A stretch of DNA of 63,687 nucleotides from CAZUMW01 sp964621615 (GTDB taxonomy: Bacteria; Desulfobacterota; WTBG01; CAIYCZ01; CAIRTM01): assembly GCA_964621615.1 (NCBI GenBank), contig CAZUMW010000026.1, positions 1-63,687 of the forward strand. The letters run 5' to 3'. The position numbers and the translations under genes were made by a program. This document shows positions 33,689 through 42,116 of the stretch, one piece after another. The notes under the pieces were generated by a model, which was not told where the DNA came from, ran no database searches, and saw nothing but the letters and a program-made list of their open reading frames with translations. Position 1 is the first letter of the stretch; every line of letters starts with the position of its first letter.

Positions 33689-34741
33689 TTAAGACGTCGC
33701 CTGCTCCTCTTCCTCGTGCTCTGATTCCCGGCTTTCATCAGACTGCTGCTTCTCGGCAGCCTGTTCAGTCGGCGGTTCGAAACCCTCAAGCTTCATGCCC
33801 AGCGACAGCCCCATCTCGCCCAGTATTTCCTTGATTTCATTCAGCGACTTGCGCCCGAAGTTCTTTGTTTTCAGCATTTCGGGCTCGGTGCGCCCCACAA
33901 GCTCCCATATATAGCGGATATTTGCATTGCGAAGGCAGTTTGACGACCGCACGGACAGCTCAAGCTCATCTATGCTGCGGTACAGATTTTCGTTAAACCG
34001 GGGCTTTTCGGGCTCCTCGGCGCTGGGCTCCTCGAGCTCCTCTTCAAAATTAATGAACAGCTTCAGCTGGTTCTGCAGAATTTTTGCTGCATAGGCTATT
34101 GCATCCTCAGGCGCGATCGTCCCGTCCGTCCAGACTTCCAGCGCAAGGCGCTCATAGTCGGTAATCTGACCGATCCGCGCATGCGTCACATTGTAATTCA
34201 CCCTGCGCACCGGGCTGAAAATGGAATCCACCGGAATAGTGCCGATGGGGGCGTTTTCATCTCTATTCTTTTCGGCGGTCCGGTAGCCGATACCGCTGTC
34301 AACCGTAAGCTCCGCATTCAGCTTGGCATCCGCTGCAAGCGTTGCGATGTGGTGCTCCGGGTTCAGCACCTCCACGTTGCTGCCCACAACAATGTCTCCA
34401 GCCGTTACCGTGCTTTCACCTTTTGCCTTAATGGTAAGCGTCTCAGGGCCGTCGCTGTGCAGCTTCAGCACAACCCCTTTCAAATTCATGATTATTTCTG
34501 TAACATCTTCCTGCACCCCGGGTATGGTCGAAAATTCGTGCAAAATACCCTCAATTTTAACGTGAGTTATTGCATTGCCCTGAATTGACGACAGCAGTGT
34601 ACGACGCAGCGCATTCCCCACTGTCAGGCCGAACCCCCGTTCAAACGGCTCAGCAGAAAATTTACCATATGCCGGCGTTAAGGTATCTTCATCGACCTCC
34701 AGTGATTTTGGTCTGATTATTGATCGCCATTTCCGAAGCAT
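33689..34741 (-). CDS. rpoA: RNA polymerase subunit alpha
   Basis: RpoA dimerises to nucleate RNA polymerase. The N-terminal domain has the dimerisation region FERGFGLTVGNALRRTLLSSI and the conserved INFEEEL. The C-terminal domain (about residues 262-325) has the two helix-hairpin-helix helices that bind promoter UP elements and activators (LRNANIRYIWELVGRTE, NFGRKSLNEIKEIL). At 350 residues it is a little longer than E. coli alpha (329), from an acidic Glu-rich tail. It sits between rpsD and rplQ as in the alpha operon. Assignment is firm. Confidence 0.98.
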   Translation of the reverse strand: MLRKWRSIIRPKSLEVDEDTLTPAYGKFSAEPFERGFGLTVGNALRRTLLSSIQGNAITHVKIEGILHEFSTIPGVQEDVTEIIMNLKGVVLKLHSDGPETLTIKAKGESTVTAGDIVVGSNVEVLNPEHHIATLAADAKLNAELTVDSGIGYRTAEKNRDENAPIGTIPVDSIFSPVRRVNYNVTHARIGQITDYERLALEVWTDGTIAPEDAIAYAAKILQNQLKLFINFEEELEEPSAEEPEKPRFNENLYRSIDELELSVRSSNCLRNANIRYIWELVGRTEPEMLKTKNFGRKSLNEIKEILGEMGLSLGMKLEGFEPPTEQAAEKQQSDESRESEHEEEEQATS

Positions 34742-34781
34742 AGATTATCACCTTTATAGTTTTGTTTTTATAAAAAACTCA

Positions 34782-35408
34782 TTATTTGCTGTAAAGCTCA
34801 ACAATGAGCTGCTCGTTAATGGGCATTGTGATTTCCTCGCGTTCGGGGAGCGCAACTACCTTCGCCTGGAAATTCTCAGGATCAAGCTCAATCCACCGGG
34901 GAATCCCGCGCTGCTGTGCTGTTTCGACTGAATCCTTTATCCGATCGTTTTTCCTGCTCTTTTCGCGCAACATGATCACGCTCTCCGGCTTAACCAGATA
35001 GGAGGGAATCGACACTTTTTGGCCGTTGACAAAAAAGTGGCCGTGCCTGATCAGATGACGCGCCTCGTTTCTTGATGCGGCAAAGCCCATCCGGTACACC
35101 AGATTGTCAAGCCGGCTTTCAAGCAGCCGGATGAGGTTTTCGCCGGTTACGCCCTTTCTCTGATGTGCCTTTTTATAATAATTCCTGAACTGTTTTTCAA
35201 GAACACCGTAAATGCGCTTGACTTTCTGCTTCTCGCGCAGCTGCTCACCATAGGGTGAGAATTTTGAACGCCCCTGACCGTGCTCACCCGGCGGATACTG
35301 GCGGCGCTCAAAAGCACAGGAGTCTGTATAGCAGCGCTCCCCCTTGAGAAAGAGCTTCATATTTTCTCTTCGACACAACTTGCATCGTGATTCTCTATAG
35401 CGTGCCAA
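34782..35408 (-). CDS. rpsD: 30S ribosomal protein S4
   Basis: S4 is a primary 16S rRNA-binding assembly protein and, in E. coli, a translational repressor of the alpha operon. The N-terminus has a zinc knuckle of the C+ type, CKLC ... CYTDSC. The S4 RNA-binding domain is RLDNLVYRMGFAASRNEARHLIRHGHFFVNG. Its 208 residues are typical. The start is TTG at 35408, supported by AGGAG six nt upstream and a conserved MARYRESRCKLC beginning. Confidence 0.97.
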   Translation of the reverse strand: MARYRESRCKLCRRENMKLFLKGERCYTDSCAFERRQYPPGEHGQGRSKFSPYGEQLREKQKVKRIYGVLEKQFRNYYKKAHQRKGVTGENLIRLLESRLDNLVYRMGFAASRNEARHLIRHGHFFVNGQKVSIPSYLVKPESVIMLREKSRKNDRIKDSVETAQQRGIPRWIELDPENFQAKVVALPEREEITMPINEQLIVELYSK

Positions 35409-35477
35409 AAAACTCTCCTTTCCTGTTAATTAATATTTAACGCGGCAGGCCCGCTTTTATCCTCCAGCCGGCCGCGG

Positions 35478-35870
35478 TTACACGCGGCGTCGCTTCGGCT
35501 GGCGGCACCCGTTGTGAGGAAGCGGCGTGCGGTCCCTGATATGCGTGATGGTGAATCCGGAAGCCTGCAGAGAGCGTATCGCTGCTTCGCGTCCGGAGCC
35601 GGGGCCCCGTACAAGGACCTCCAGATTCTTAACGCCGTGCTCCCGCGCTTTTTTGGCGGCATCCTCAGCCGCCTGCCCGGCGGCAAAGGGCGTACTTTTT
35701 CTGGACCCTTTAAAGCCGACAAGGCCCGCGCTTGACCAGGCGATCACGTTACCCAGCACGTCGGTAATGGTTACCATGGTATTGTTGAACGTTGCCTGAA
35801 TGTGCGCAACACCGTTAGGGATATTTTTTCTTTCTTTCTTCTTTCGTACGGTCTTTTTCTTTCCTGCCAT
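35478..35870 (-). CDS. rpsK: 30S ribosomal protein S11
   Basis: S11 lies on the platform of the small subunit. Recognised by GVAHIQATFNNTMVTITD, the SRKSTPFAAGQAAEDAAKKA helix, LEVLVRGPGSGREAAIRSL and the terminal DRTPLPHNGCRQPKRRRV. The length of 130 is normal. ATG at 35870 has GAGG upstream. Confidence 0.98.
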   Translation of the reverse strand: MAGKKKTVRKKKERKNIPNGVAHIQATFNNTMVTITDVLGNVIAWSSAGLVGFKGSRKSTPFAAGQAAEDAAKKAREHGVKNLEVLVRGPGSGREAAIRSLQASGFTITHIRDRTPLPHNGCRQPKRRRV

Positions 35871-35911
35871 CGTGATCCTCTATGTAGGCTGTAATGTGTT
35901 TCCGCCAGTGA

Positions 35912-36289
35912 CTATTTGCGCGCGATTTTCTTTCCTGCGATAGCCTTCCGCGGCCCCTTGCGCGTTCTGCCGTTGGTGTGAGTCCGCTGCCCTCGCACGG
36001 GAAGCCCTTTTTTATGCCGAAGGCCCTTATATGATCCGATTTCCATGAGCCGCTTCACATTCATGGAAATTTCTTTTCGCAGATCACCTTCCACCTTGCA
36101 ATCCTTGAAAATAAGACCCTGAATCGTTGCGACCTCCTGGTCGGAAAGGGACCCGGCACGTGTGGTGACATCAACGTTTGCTTCCTGCAGAATCTGCTCG
36201 GCTGTGGTTTTCCCGATCCCATATATATAGGTAAGCGCTATGCCAATCGGTTTTTGTTTTGGTACATCAACTCCGGCAATTCGTGGCAC
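35912..36289 (-). CDS. rpsM: 30S ribosomal protein S13
   Basis: S13 sits in the head of the small subunit and contacts the P-site and the large subunit. Recognised by RIAGVDVPKQKPIGIALTYI, IGKTTAEQIL and the C-terminal GLPVRGQRTHTNGRTRKGPR tail. The start is placed at GTG 36289 (MPRIAGV) because GAGGAG lies six nt upstream and the family begins M(A/P)RIAGV; an in-frame TTG at 36295 is less likely. 125 residues. Confidence 0.95.
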   Translation of the reverse strand: MPRIAGVDVPKQKPIGIALTYIYGIGKTTAEQILQEANVDVTTRAGSLSDQEVATIQGLIFKDCKVEGDLRKEISMNVKRLMEIGSYKGLRHKKGLPVRGQRTHTNGRTRKGPRKAIAGKKIARK

Positions 36290-36312
36290 GACCAACTCCT
36301 CTTAAATAAATG

Positions 36313-36426
36313 TTATCCCTGCCGCTGCTTATGCTTTGGATTGGAACAAATGACTCTGACCACGCCCTTGCGGTTAATTATTTTGCAGTGGGCGCACATT
36401 TTTTTTACCGATGCCCGTACTTTCAT
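36313..36426 (-). CDS. rpmJ: 50S ribosomal protein L36 (zinc-binding form)
   Basis: A 37-residue protein, MKVRASVKKMCAHCK..., with the CxxC ... C ... H zinc ligands of the C+ type L36 (CAHC, CSNPKH). Between infA and rpsM as in most spc operons. Confidence 0.95.
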   Translation of the reverse strand: MKVRASVKKMCAHCKIINRKGVVRVICSNPKHKQRQG

Positions 36427-36452
36427 AAGTAAGTCCTCTTGCACTGCGTTTA

Positions 36453-36671
36453 TTATTTCGAGCGATATACTATTCTGCCCCTGTTTAAATCATAGGGGGA
36501 AAACTGAACGGTCACTTTATCGCCCGGAAGAATTTTTATATAGTGCATGCGCATTTTTCCCGAAATATGAGCAAGCACTTCATGCCCGTTTTCAAGCTTC
36601 ACCCGAAACATTGTGTTAGGCAATGTTTCGAGCACTTCGCCCTCCATTTCGATAAGATCATCACGTGCCAT
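36453..36671 (-). CDS. infA: Translation initiation factor IF-1
   Basis: IF-1 blocks the A-site during initiation and enhances IF-2 and IF-3. It is a 72-residue OB-fold protein, recognised by LIEMEGEVLETLPNTMFRVKLENGHEVLAHISGKMR (two parts quoted here in sequence order), ILPGDKVTVQFSPYDL and RGRIVYRSK. It lies between secY and rpmJ. In many genomes adk and map lie between secY and infA; here they do not. Confidence 0.98.
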   Translation of the reverse strand: MARDDLIEMEGEVLETLPNTMFRVKLENGHEVLAHISGKMRMHYIKILPGDKVTVQFSPYDLNRGRIVYRSK

Positions 36672-36741
36672 AGATTATCTACCTTTACCAGCCTTTCATT
36701 CGGCCCACGAGCGGCCGCGCTGCAGCCTTTTGCCGCCCTTG

Positions 36742-38073
36742 CTAGCGCCGGCCCCTGCCGCGAATCCGGCCCTGATTTAAAAAGCCGTCATAGTGGCGGG
36801 CAAGCATGTGCGATTCTATCTGACCCACGGTATCGAGCGCCACGCCGACAACAATCAGAAGCGCTGTTCCGCCGAAATAAAACGGAATATTGAAACGGTA
36901 AATCAATATTGTGGGCAGGACGCACACCGCAGCAACATACAGCGCACCGATAAGCGTGATGCGGGTCAGTACCCAGTCAATATAGTCGGCTGTTTTTTTG
37001 CCCGGCCGGATCCCGGGTATATAGCCGCCCTGCTTTTTCATATTATCGGCAACGTCCACGGGATTGAACGTAACCGCAGTATAAAAATAGCAGAAGAAAA
37101 CAATAAAGCCGACATAAAACAGATTGTAGACGATATGGGACGGGTTCATTGCGTTAACAATACTGTCGATCCACGGATACGCGTCAGTGACCGTGGGGGG
37201 CAGAAAGTTCACAACCGTCAGCGGGAACATCAATATGGAGGAGGCGAATATCGGCGGTATAACGCCGGCGGTATTCACTTTAAGGGGCAGATGCGTACTC
37301 TGGCCCCCGTACATTTTGCGCCCGATTACCCGCTTCGGGTACTGGACCGGTATGCGCCGCTGGGCGCGCTCCATATAAATAATGCACCCGATGACCACTA
37401 CCATCAGCGCAAGAATAAACAGAATGGTTACCGGGCCCATTTCACCCGTCTGCATATAGCGGACCGTATTCATAACGGCGGCGGGCAGCCTGGCCACAAT
37501 GCCCGCGAAAATGATCAGCGAAATACCATTTCCGATCCCCCGCTCGGTTATCTGCTCGCCGAGCCACATAATAAATGCAGTGCCCGCCGTAAGGGTAATG
37601 ATCGTCATGAGCCGGAACCCCCAGCCGGGCTCTCCCACAACGGGCGCTCCGGTAGGGCCGGTCATTTTTTCAAGCCCCACGCTGATGCCGAACCCCTGAA
37701 CGATGCTGATCAGCACCGTTCCATAGCGTGTGTACTGCGTTATTTTCTTTCTGCCTGCCTCCCCCTCTTTTTTCAGCTTTTCCAGATAGGGGATAACAAC
37801 AGTCAGCAGCTGCAGAATAATGGATGCGCTGATATAGGGCATAATGCCCAGCGCAAACACCGACATGTTCGCCAGCGCGCCGCCGGAAAACATATCCATA
37901 AGCCCGAGCATGCCCTCCTTGTGCCGTGCAAAAAAAGCGGCAAGCGCAGCCCCGTCAATACCCGGAGTCGGTATATGGACTCCGATGCGGTACACGGCCA
38001 GAAGCCCGAAGGTCACCAGAATCCTTTTGCGCAGCTCGGGTATTTTCGGTATATTTTCAAATCCGCCAACCAT
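36742..38073 (-). CDS. secY: Protein translocase subunit SecY
   Basis: SecY is the channel of the SecYEG translocon, working with SecA (also in this window). It has 443 residues and ten hydrophobic helices. Recognised by the N-terminus (IPELRKRILVTFGLLAVYRIG), the plug and hinge region with FSGGALANMSVFALGIMPYISASII, cytoplasmic loops with RRIPVQYPKR and the C-terminal loop KKQGGYIPGIRPGKKTADYI. It starts inside the rplO stop (TAATG, 1 nt overlap). Assignment is firm. Confidence 0.98.
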   Translation of the reverse strand: MVGGFENIPKIPELRKRILVTFGLLAVYRIGVHIPTPGIDGAALAAFFARHKEGMLGLMDMFSGGALANMSVFALGIMPYISASIILQLLTVVIPYLEKLKKEGEAGRKKITQYTRYGTVLISIVQGFGISVGLEKMTGPTGAPVVGEPGWGFRLMTIITLTAGTAFIMWLGEQITERGIGNGISLIIFAGIVARLPAAVMNTVRYMQTGEMGPVTILFILALMVVVIGCIIYMERAQRRIPVQYPKRVIGRKMYGGQSTHLPLKVNTAGVIPPIFASSILMFPLTVVNFLPPTVTDAYPWIDSIVNAMNPSHIVYNLFYVGFIVFFCYFYTAVTFNPVDVADNMKKQGGYIPGIRPGKKTADYIDWVLTRITLIGALYVAAVCVLPTILIYRFNIPFYFGGTALLIVVGVALDTVGQIESHMLARHYDGFLNQGRIRGRGRR

Positions 38074-38513
38074 TACAGTTCCTCGACCGTTCCTCCGGCG
38101 GCAATTATTTTATCCCGCGCCGATCGGCTCATTTTATGTAGTTTGACGGTTAACGGGCGATCAATATCACCCGTGCCGAGAACCTTTACGCCGTCATGGA
38201 TGTTTTTAGCAAGCCCGCTTTTCAAAACCGCATCCGGATCAACGGTAGCTCCCGTTTCAAACCGCTGCAGATCGGCTACGCTGATCAGCGCATAGCGCTT
38301 CTTGAAAATATTGGTAAACCCGCGCTTTGGAAGCCTGCGCTTGAGCGGCATCTGCCCGCCCTCAAAGCCGAAGGGTGTTTTGCTTCCGGAGCGCGCCTTC
38401 TGGCCCTTATGGCCGCGGCCGCACGTCTTTCCGGATCCGGAGCTCATGCCGCGCCCGACGCGCAGTTTCGGCTTCCTGCTTCCTGCTGACGGCTTCAAAC
38501 TGCTTAAGTCCAT
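38073..38513 (-). CDS. rplO: 50S ribosomal protein L15
   Basis: L15 is a late-assembling large-subunit protein. Recognised by LSSLKPSAGSRKPKLRVGRG, the GKTCGRGHKGQKARSGSK loop and GFEGGQMPLKRRLPKRGF. 146 residues. The start ATG at 38513 (MDLSS) has AGGTG upstream and fits the family; ATG 38528 is an alternative. It follows rpsE directly with 76 nt between them and no L30 gene, which in many bacteria lies here. Confidence 0.95.
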   Translation of the reverse strand: MDLSSLKPSAGSRKPKLRVGRGMSSGSGKTCGRGHKGQKARSGSKTPFGFEGGQMPLKRRLPKRGFTNIFKKRYALISVADLQRFETGATVDPDAVLKSGLAKNIHDGVKVLGTGDIDRPLTVKLHKMSRSARDKIIAAGGTVEEL

Positions 38514-38589
38514 ATTTTCACCTGCCATTATGTTTGATCGGTACACAGTTAGAGTGTTTCGTGCGCCTGCGCGCTGCCGGTACAGTGCA

Positions 38590-39069
38590 TCACCCTGCAC
38601 GCTTGCGGCTGATATCCTCAGTGCTCTGCAGCTGAGCAAGCCCCTCAATGGTCGCTTTCAGTACATTGTGTGAATTATTTGTCCGCAGGCACTTGGTCAA
38701 AATATTTTTTATACCCGAAACCTCCATAACCGCCCGCACCGGGCCGCCCGCGATTATCCCGGTTCCGGCGGATGCCGGCTTCATAAAAACGCGCCCCGCA
38801 CAGTGACGGCCGATAACCTCATGGGGAATTGTCCCGTCAACCAGCGGGAATGTTATAAGGCGGGATCGTGCTTTTTCAATTGCTTTTCTGATCGCTTCGG
38901 GCACTTCGCGCGCCTTGCCGAGCCCGTAGCCCACCTGGCCGTTGCCGTCTCCGACAACAACGAGAGCGCTGAAGCTGAAGCGGCGACCGCCCTTAACCAC
39001 TTTTGCTACGCGGTTTATATGAACAACGCGGTCATTTAAATTCTGCTCCTGCTGGGTATCGTTCACCAA
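38590..39069 (-). CDS. rpsE: 30S ribosomal protein S5
   Basis: S5 takes part in mRNA helicase activity and decoding accuracy at the small-subunit entry pore. It has the double-stranded RNA-binding-like region LNDRVVHINRVAKVVKGGRRF, SALVVVGDGNGQVGYGLGKA, PHEVIGRHCAGRVFMKPAS and IKNILTKCLRTNNSHNVLKA. 159 residues is close to typical. The start is TTG at 39069 with GGAGG upstream; GTG 39066 is possible. The next gene is rplO, without rpmD. Confidence 0.96.
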   Translation of the reverse strand: MVNDTQQEQNLNDRVVHINRVAKVVKGGRRFSFSALVVVGDGNGQVGYGLGKAREVPEAIRKAIEKARSRLITFPLVDGTIPHEVIGRHCAGRVFMKPASAGTGIIAGGPVRAVMEVSGIKNILTKCLRTNNSHNVLKATIEGLAQLQSTEDISRKRAG

Positions 39070-39083
39070 AATAGAAACCTCCC

Positions 39084-39452
39084 CTAGAATTGTAAACCTT
39101 TTGCCCGGGCTCCGTCAGCCACCGCTCTCACCCGGCCATGATACAGAAAGCCGTTCCTGTCAAAAACAACCGCGCGGATATTGCTCTCAAGCGCCTTTTC
39201 CGCAACAAGCTCTCCAAGCTTCCGTGCGGCTTCCGCATTCCCGGTATTTTTAAGATCTGCGCTTACTGCGGAGCTTAGCGTGGAAAGACCGATAATGGTT
39301 TTCCCGGCGCTGTCGTCAATAAGCTGAACGTAACAGTGCTTCAGGCTCCGGTAGACGCTCATCCGCGGCCGGTCGGCAGTGCCGAAGAGCTGCTTTCGTA
39401 TACGCCTTTTCCTTTGTATTCTTCCCTTGCGCTTCTTTATAATGTTTTCCAC
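39084..39452 (-). CDS. rplR: 50S ribosomal protein L18
   Basis: L18 binds 5S rRNA and helps deliver it to the large subunit. Recognised by RIRKQLFGTADRPRMSVYRS, VQLIDDSAGKTIIGLSTL and FDRNGFLYHGRVRAVADGAR. 122 residues. The start is GTG at 39452 after GAGG. A 117-nt gap separates it from rplF, the longest in this part of the operon; no gene was found in the gap. Confidence 0.97.
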   Translation of the reverse strand: MENIIKKRKGRIQRKRRIRKQLFGTADRPRMSVYRSLKHCYVQLIDDSAGKTIIGLSTLSSAVSADLKNTGNAEAARKLGELVAEKALESNIRAVVFDRNGFLYHGRVRAVADGARAKGLQF

Positions 39453-39569
39453 TGCTGCCTCACCTGCCCGCTCTTAAGAGTGGTTATAGCAATTGCTGTT
39501 TTTTTCATCCGCTATGGGCTGCATGCGCCGAAAGATCACTCTCCGGCCTGTGCCATAATGGCGGGGAAG

Positions 39570-40106
39570 TTATTTTGCCCCCGCCTTGCCGGCTTTCCTG
39601 CGCACCTGCTCACCCACATAACGAATGCCTTTTCCCTTATACACATCCGGCTTCTTGAAACTGCGGATTTTTGCCGCAGTCTGATTCACAAGGCACTTGT
39701 CAATACCCTCAACACGGATTGTCTGTTTGTCCACATTGATGCTGATTCCTTCCGGCTCTTCAAAAACAACCGGATGAGAGTATCCAAGAGACAAGTTGAC
39801 CGCTTTCCCGCTTTTTTCAACACGGTATCCGACACCGTTCACCTCAAGCTCTTTGGCAAAGCCGTCGGAAACGCCCGTTACCACATTTGCAACAATGCTT
39901 CTGGTGAGACCGTGAAGCGCCCGCTGATTTCTCTCATCGCTGCTCCGGGTAACAATGATTTCCGAATCGGTAACCTCGACGGCGATGCCCTCAGGAATCC
40001 GATGGGACAGCTTTCCCTTCGGGCCCTGAGCAAAAAGCTCACCCCCGGTAACGCTTACTTTCACATTCTGCGGAATTGCTATTGGTTTTTTGCCTATTCT
40101 GCTCAT
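39570..40106 (-). CDS. rplF: 50S ribosomal protein L6
   Basis: L6 binds 23S rRNA near the sarcin-ricin loop. Two L6 folds are visible: SRIGKKPIAIPQNVKVSVTG and, in the second half, PEGISINVDKQTIRVEGIDK with FKKPDVYKGKGIRYVGEQVR RKAGK. 178 residues is typical. Confidence 0.98.
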   Translation of the reverse strand: MSRIGKKPIAIPQNVKVSVTGGELFAQGPKGKLSHRIPEGIAVEVTDSEIIVTRSSDERNQRALHGLTRSIVANVVTGVSDGFAKELEVNGVGYRVEKSGKAVNLSLGYSHPVVFEEPEGISINVDKQTIRVEGIDKCLVNQTAAKIRSFKKPDVYKGKGIRYVGEQVRRKAGKAGAK

Positions 40107-40117
40107 ATTTTTTTCCC

Positions 40118-40513
40118 TTACCAGCAGGAGCAGACTACTTCGCCCCCGAGACCTTGTTCTCGTGCTTCTTTATCGGTAAGAACCCCTTTGGACGTTGACA
40201 GCACCGCTATTCCCAGGCCGTTGCGAACCACCGGGATGTCGTCCTTGTTAACGTATACTTTTCTGCCCGGCGTGGAGATTCGCTTTATTTCTGAGATAAC
40301 GCGCTCTCCCTTCTGATCAAACTTTAAAAACACAACAAGCGTATTCTGCTTGTTGTCTTCAACAATATTATAATTTTTGATATACCCGTGCTCTTTGAGA
40401 ATTTTTGCAATAGCAACTTTAATCTTTGAAGAGGGTATCTCCACCTGCTCGATATACGCCTTGTTGCCATTTCGTATGCGAGTGAGCATATCCGCAATAG
40501 GGTCGGTCATCAT
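40118..40513 (-). CDS. rpsH: 30S ribosomal protein S8
   Basis: S8 binds helix 21 of 16S rRNA and, in E. coli, represses the spc operon. Recognised by TDPIADMLTRIRNGNKAYIE, KIKVAIAKILKEHGYIKNYN and the C-terminal GIAVLSTSKGVLTDKEAREQ GLGGEVVCSCW. 131 residues. Two adjacent ATGs (40513, 40510) are possible; AGGAG lies 9 nt before the first. Confidence 0.97.
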   Translation of the reverse strand: MMTDPIADMLTRIRNGNKAYIEQVEIPSSKIKVAIAKILKEHGYIKNYNIVEDNKQNTLVVFLKFDQKGERVISEIKRISTPGRKVYVNKDDIPVVRNGLGIAVLSTSKGVLTDKEAREQGLGGEVVCSCW

Positions 40514-40536
40514 CGTTGGTTACTCCTGTAGGTGTA

Positions 40537-40722
40537 TTACCAGCTTGACTTTGTCATGCCGGGTATTTCGCCCTGAAGCGCCAGCTTGCGCAGACAGATT
40601 CTGCACATGTCATATTTTCTGCAATATGCGCGGGGCCTGCCGCATATCGGGCAGCGGTTATATTCCCGCACACTGAATTTTTTCTTTCTCTTTGTTTTCT
40701 CAATCAACGCTTTCCGTGCCAA
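40537..40722 (-). CDS. rpsN: 30S ribosomal protein S14, zinc-binding type Z
   Basis: The 61-residue short form of S14, with both zinc CxxC pairs (CPIC ... CRIC) and the RFCRKY-like RAYCRKYDMC segment; it ends LALQGEIPGMTKSSW as usual. E. coli has the longer, zinc-free form. The start is TTG at 40722, behind AAAGGAGGAACCC, the strongest ribosome binding site in this group. Confidence 0.97.
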   Translation of the reverse strand: MARKALIEKTKRKKKFSVREYNRCPICGRPRAYCRKYDMCRICLRKLALQGEIPGMTKSSW

Positions 40723-40754
40723 GGGTTCCTCCTTTAGGGATTCTTCAGCATTCC

Positions 40755-41297
40755 TCAGTTTGTACCGAACGGCATTCCCAGCAGCTCAAGCAGGTATCTC
40801 GCCTCTTCGTCGCTCTTTGCTGTTGTATTGATGACAATGGTCATGCCTTTTATCTTGTCAATTTTATCATAGTCAATTTCCGGGAAAATAATCTGCTCCC
40901 GCACCCCCAGAGCATAATTGCCCCGCCCATCGAATGCTTTTGCTGAAACGCCCTTGAAATCGCGAATCCTGGGGAGCGCCACATTAACCAGCCGTTCGAT
41001 AAAGTCATACATTCTGATCCGCCGCAGCGTCACCTTACATCCGATCGGCATGCCCTTGCGAAGCTTGAAGTTTGCAATTGCCTTGTGAGCAAGGGTGATA
41101 ACGGGCTTTTGGCCTGAAATTGCCGCAAGCTCTGTTTGCGCTGATTCAAGAATCTTGCTGTTTTGAATCGCTTCACCAAGCCCCATGTTAATAACAACTT
41201 TTTCAAGCCGCGGAACCTGCATGATATTGGTATAGCCGAACTTCTTCATCATCTGCGGGATGATTTCTTGTGCGTATTTTTCCTTCAAGCGCGCCAT
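40755..41297 (-). CDS. rplE: 50S ribosomal protein L5
   Basis: L5 binds 5S rRNA and contacts the P-site tRNA. Recognised by MQVPRLEKVVINMGLGEA, GQKPVITLAHKAIANFKLRK, GMPIGCKVTLRR and RDFKGVSAKAFDGRGNYALG. The 180 residues agree with the family. It lies between rplX and rpsN. Confidence 0.98.
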   Translation of the reverse strand: MARLKEKYAQEIIPQMMKKFGYTNIMQVPRLEKVVINMGLGEAIQNSKILESAQTELAAISGQKPVITLAHKAIANFKLRKGMPIGCKVTLRRIRMYDFIERLVNVALPRIRDFKGVSAKAFDGRGNYALGVREQIIFPEIDYDKIDKIKGMTIVINTTAKSDEEARYLLELLGMPFGTN

Positions 41298-41308
41298 GTG
41301 ATGCTCTC

Positions 41309-41641
41309 CTAACTATCGAGTATCTCTCCGCATTTTACACAGGTGCGTACTTTCGACCCGTCTTCGAGGATCTTTTTACGGGTCCGTACAGCAGCGTTGC
41401 ATTTTGAACACAGAAGGTTGACGTTGGACACCTGCACAGGAGCCTCGCGCTCAATAATGCCCCCCTGCGGAGCTTTTTGCGACGGCCGTGTATGGCGTTT
41501 GATAAAATTAACCTTTTCAACAATCACCTTTCGCTTCTCGGGAATAGACCGCAACACCTTGCCGGTCTTGCCTTTGTCCTTTCCCGCAATGACCATCACT
41601 GTGTCACCTTTTTTTATATTCATATTGCTTTTGCCGACCAT
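41309..41641 (-). CDS. rplX: 50S ribosomal protein L24
   Basis: L24 starts assembly of the large subunit. The KOW motif is in KKGDTVMVIAGKDKGKTGKV. A C-terminal zinc-ribbon-like part has CSKC and CVKC. 110 residues. The start ATG at 41641 is chosen because AGGAG lies about 9 nt upstream; an upstream in-frame start (41689) would overlap rplN and lack a site. Confidence 0.96.
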   Translation of the reverse strand: MVGKSNMNIKKGDTVMVIAGKDKGKTGKVLRSIPEKRKVIVEKVNFIKRHTRPSQKAPQGGIIEREAPVQVSNVNLLCSKCNAAVRTRKKILEDGSKVRTCVKCGEILDS

Positions 41642-41669
41642 AGCTGGATTCTCCTGATTCAAGCGCGCA

Positions 41670-42038
41670 TCAAAGAACTTCCGGCGCAAGGGAAATGATT
41701 TTCATAAAATTCTTTGCCCGCAATTCACGGGCAACAGGTCCGAAAATACGGGTGCCGACAGGCTCGTTAATCTGATTGATAAGCACTGCCGAGTTATCAT
41801 CGAACCGTATATAGGAACCGTCCTGCCGCCGCGTTTCTTTTGCCGTGCGCACAACAACCGCTTTCATGACCGAGCCCTTTTTAACCTTGGAGTTCGGCAG
41901 AGCCTCTTTAACCGAAACCACGATTATATCACCCAGGCGTGCATACCGCCGTCTTGATCCGCCAAGCACTTTTATACACTGAAGTTTTTTTGCGCCGGAA
42001 TTATCAGCTGCCAGTAATTTTGTTTCCGCCTGTATCAT
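41670..42038 (-). CDS. rplN: 50S ribosomal protein L14
   Basis: L14 lies at the subunit interface. The sequence MIQAETKLLAADNSGAKKLQ, IKVLGGSRRRYARLGDIIVV, VVVRTAKETRRQDGSYIRFD and GPVARELRAKNFMKIISLAPEVL is typical (each is a separate part). 122 residues, the family length. It is 78 nt after rpsQ. Confidence 0.98.
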   Translation of the reverse strand: MIQAETKLLAADNSGAKKLQCIKVLGGSRRRYARLGDIIVVSVKEALPNSKVKKGSVMKAVVVRTAKETRRQDGSYIRFDDNSAVLINQINEPVGTRIFGPVARELRAKNFMKIISLAPEVL

Positions 42039-42116
42039 AGCTGCACCCTTTATGGAAAAAATTGGCTCCCGCCGGCAGCGGGATCGCCCTCATGCTGAGC
42101 TGTTCGTTCTGTAAGC

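Noticed and set aside
36793..38295. A 500-codon open frame on the plus strand opposite secY
   Set aside because: It mirrors the codon positions of secY, is rich in His/Arg/Gln/Asn and matches no protein. It is a shadow frame.
39453..39569. A hidden small gene in the 117-nt gap between rplR and rplF
   Set aside because: No frame with a plausible start, length or composition was found; rpmD was looked for and is not here.
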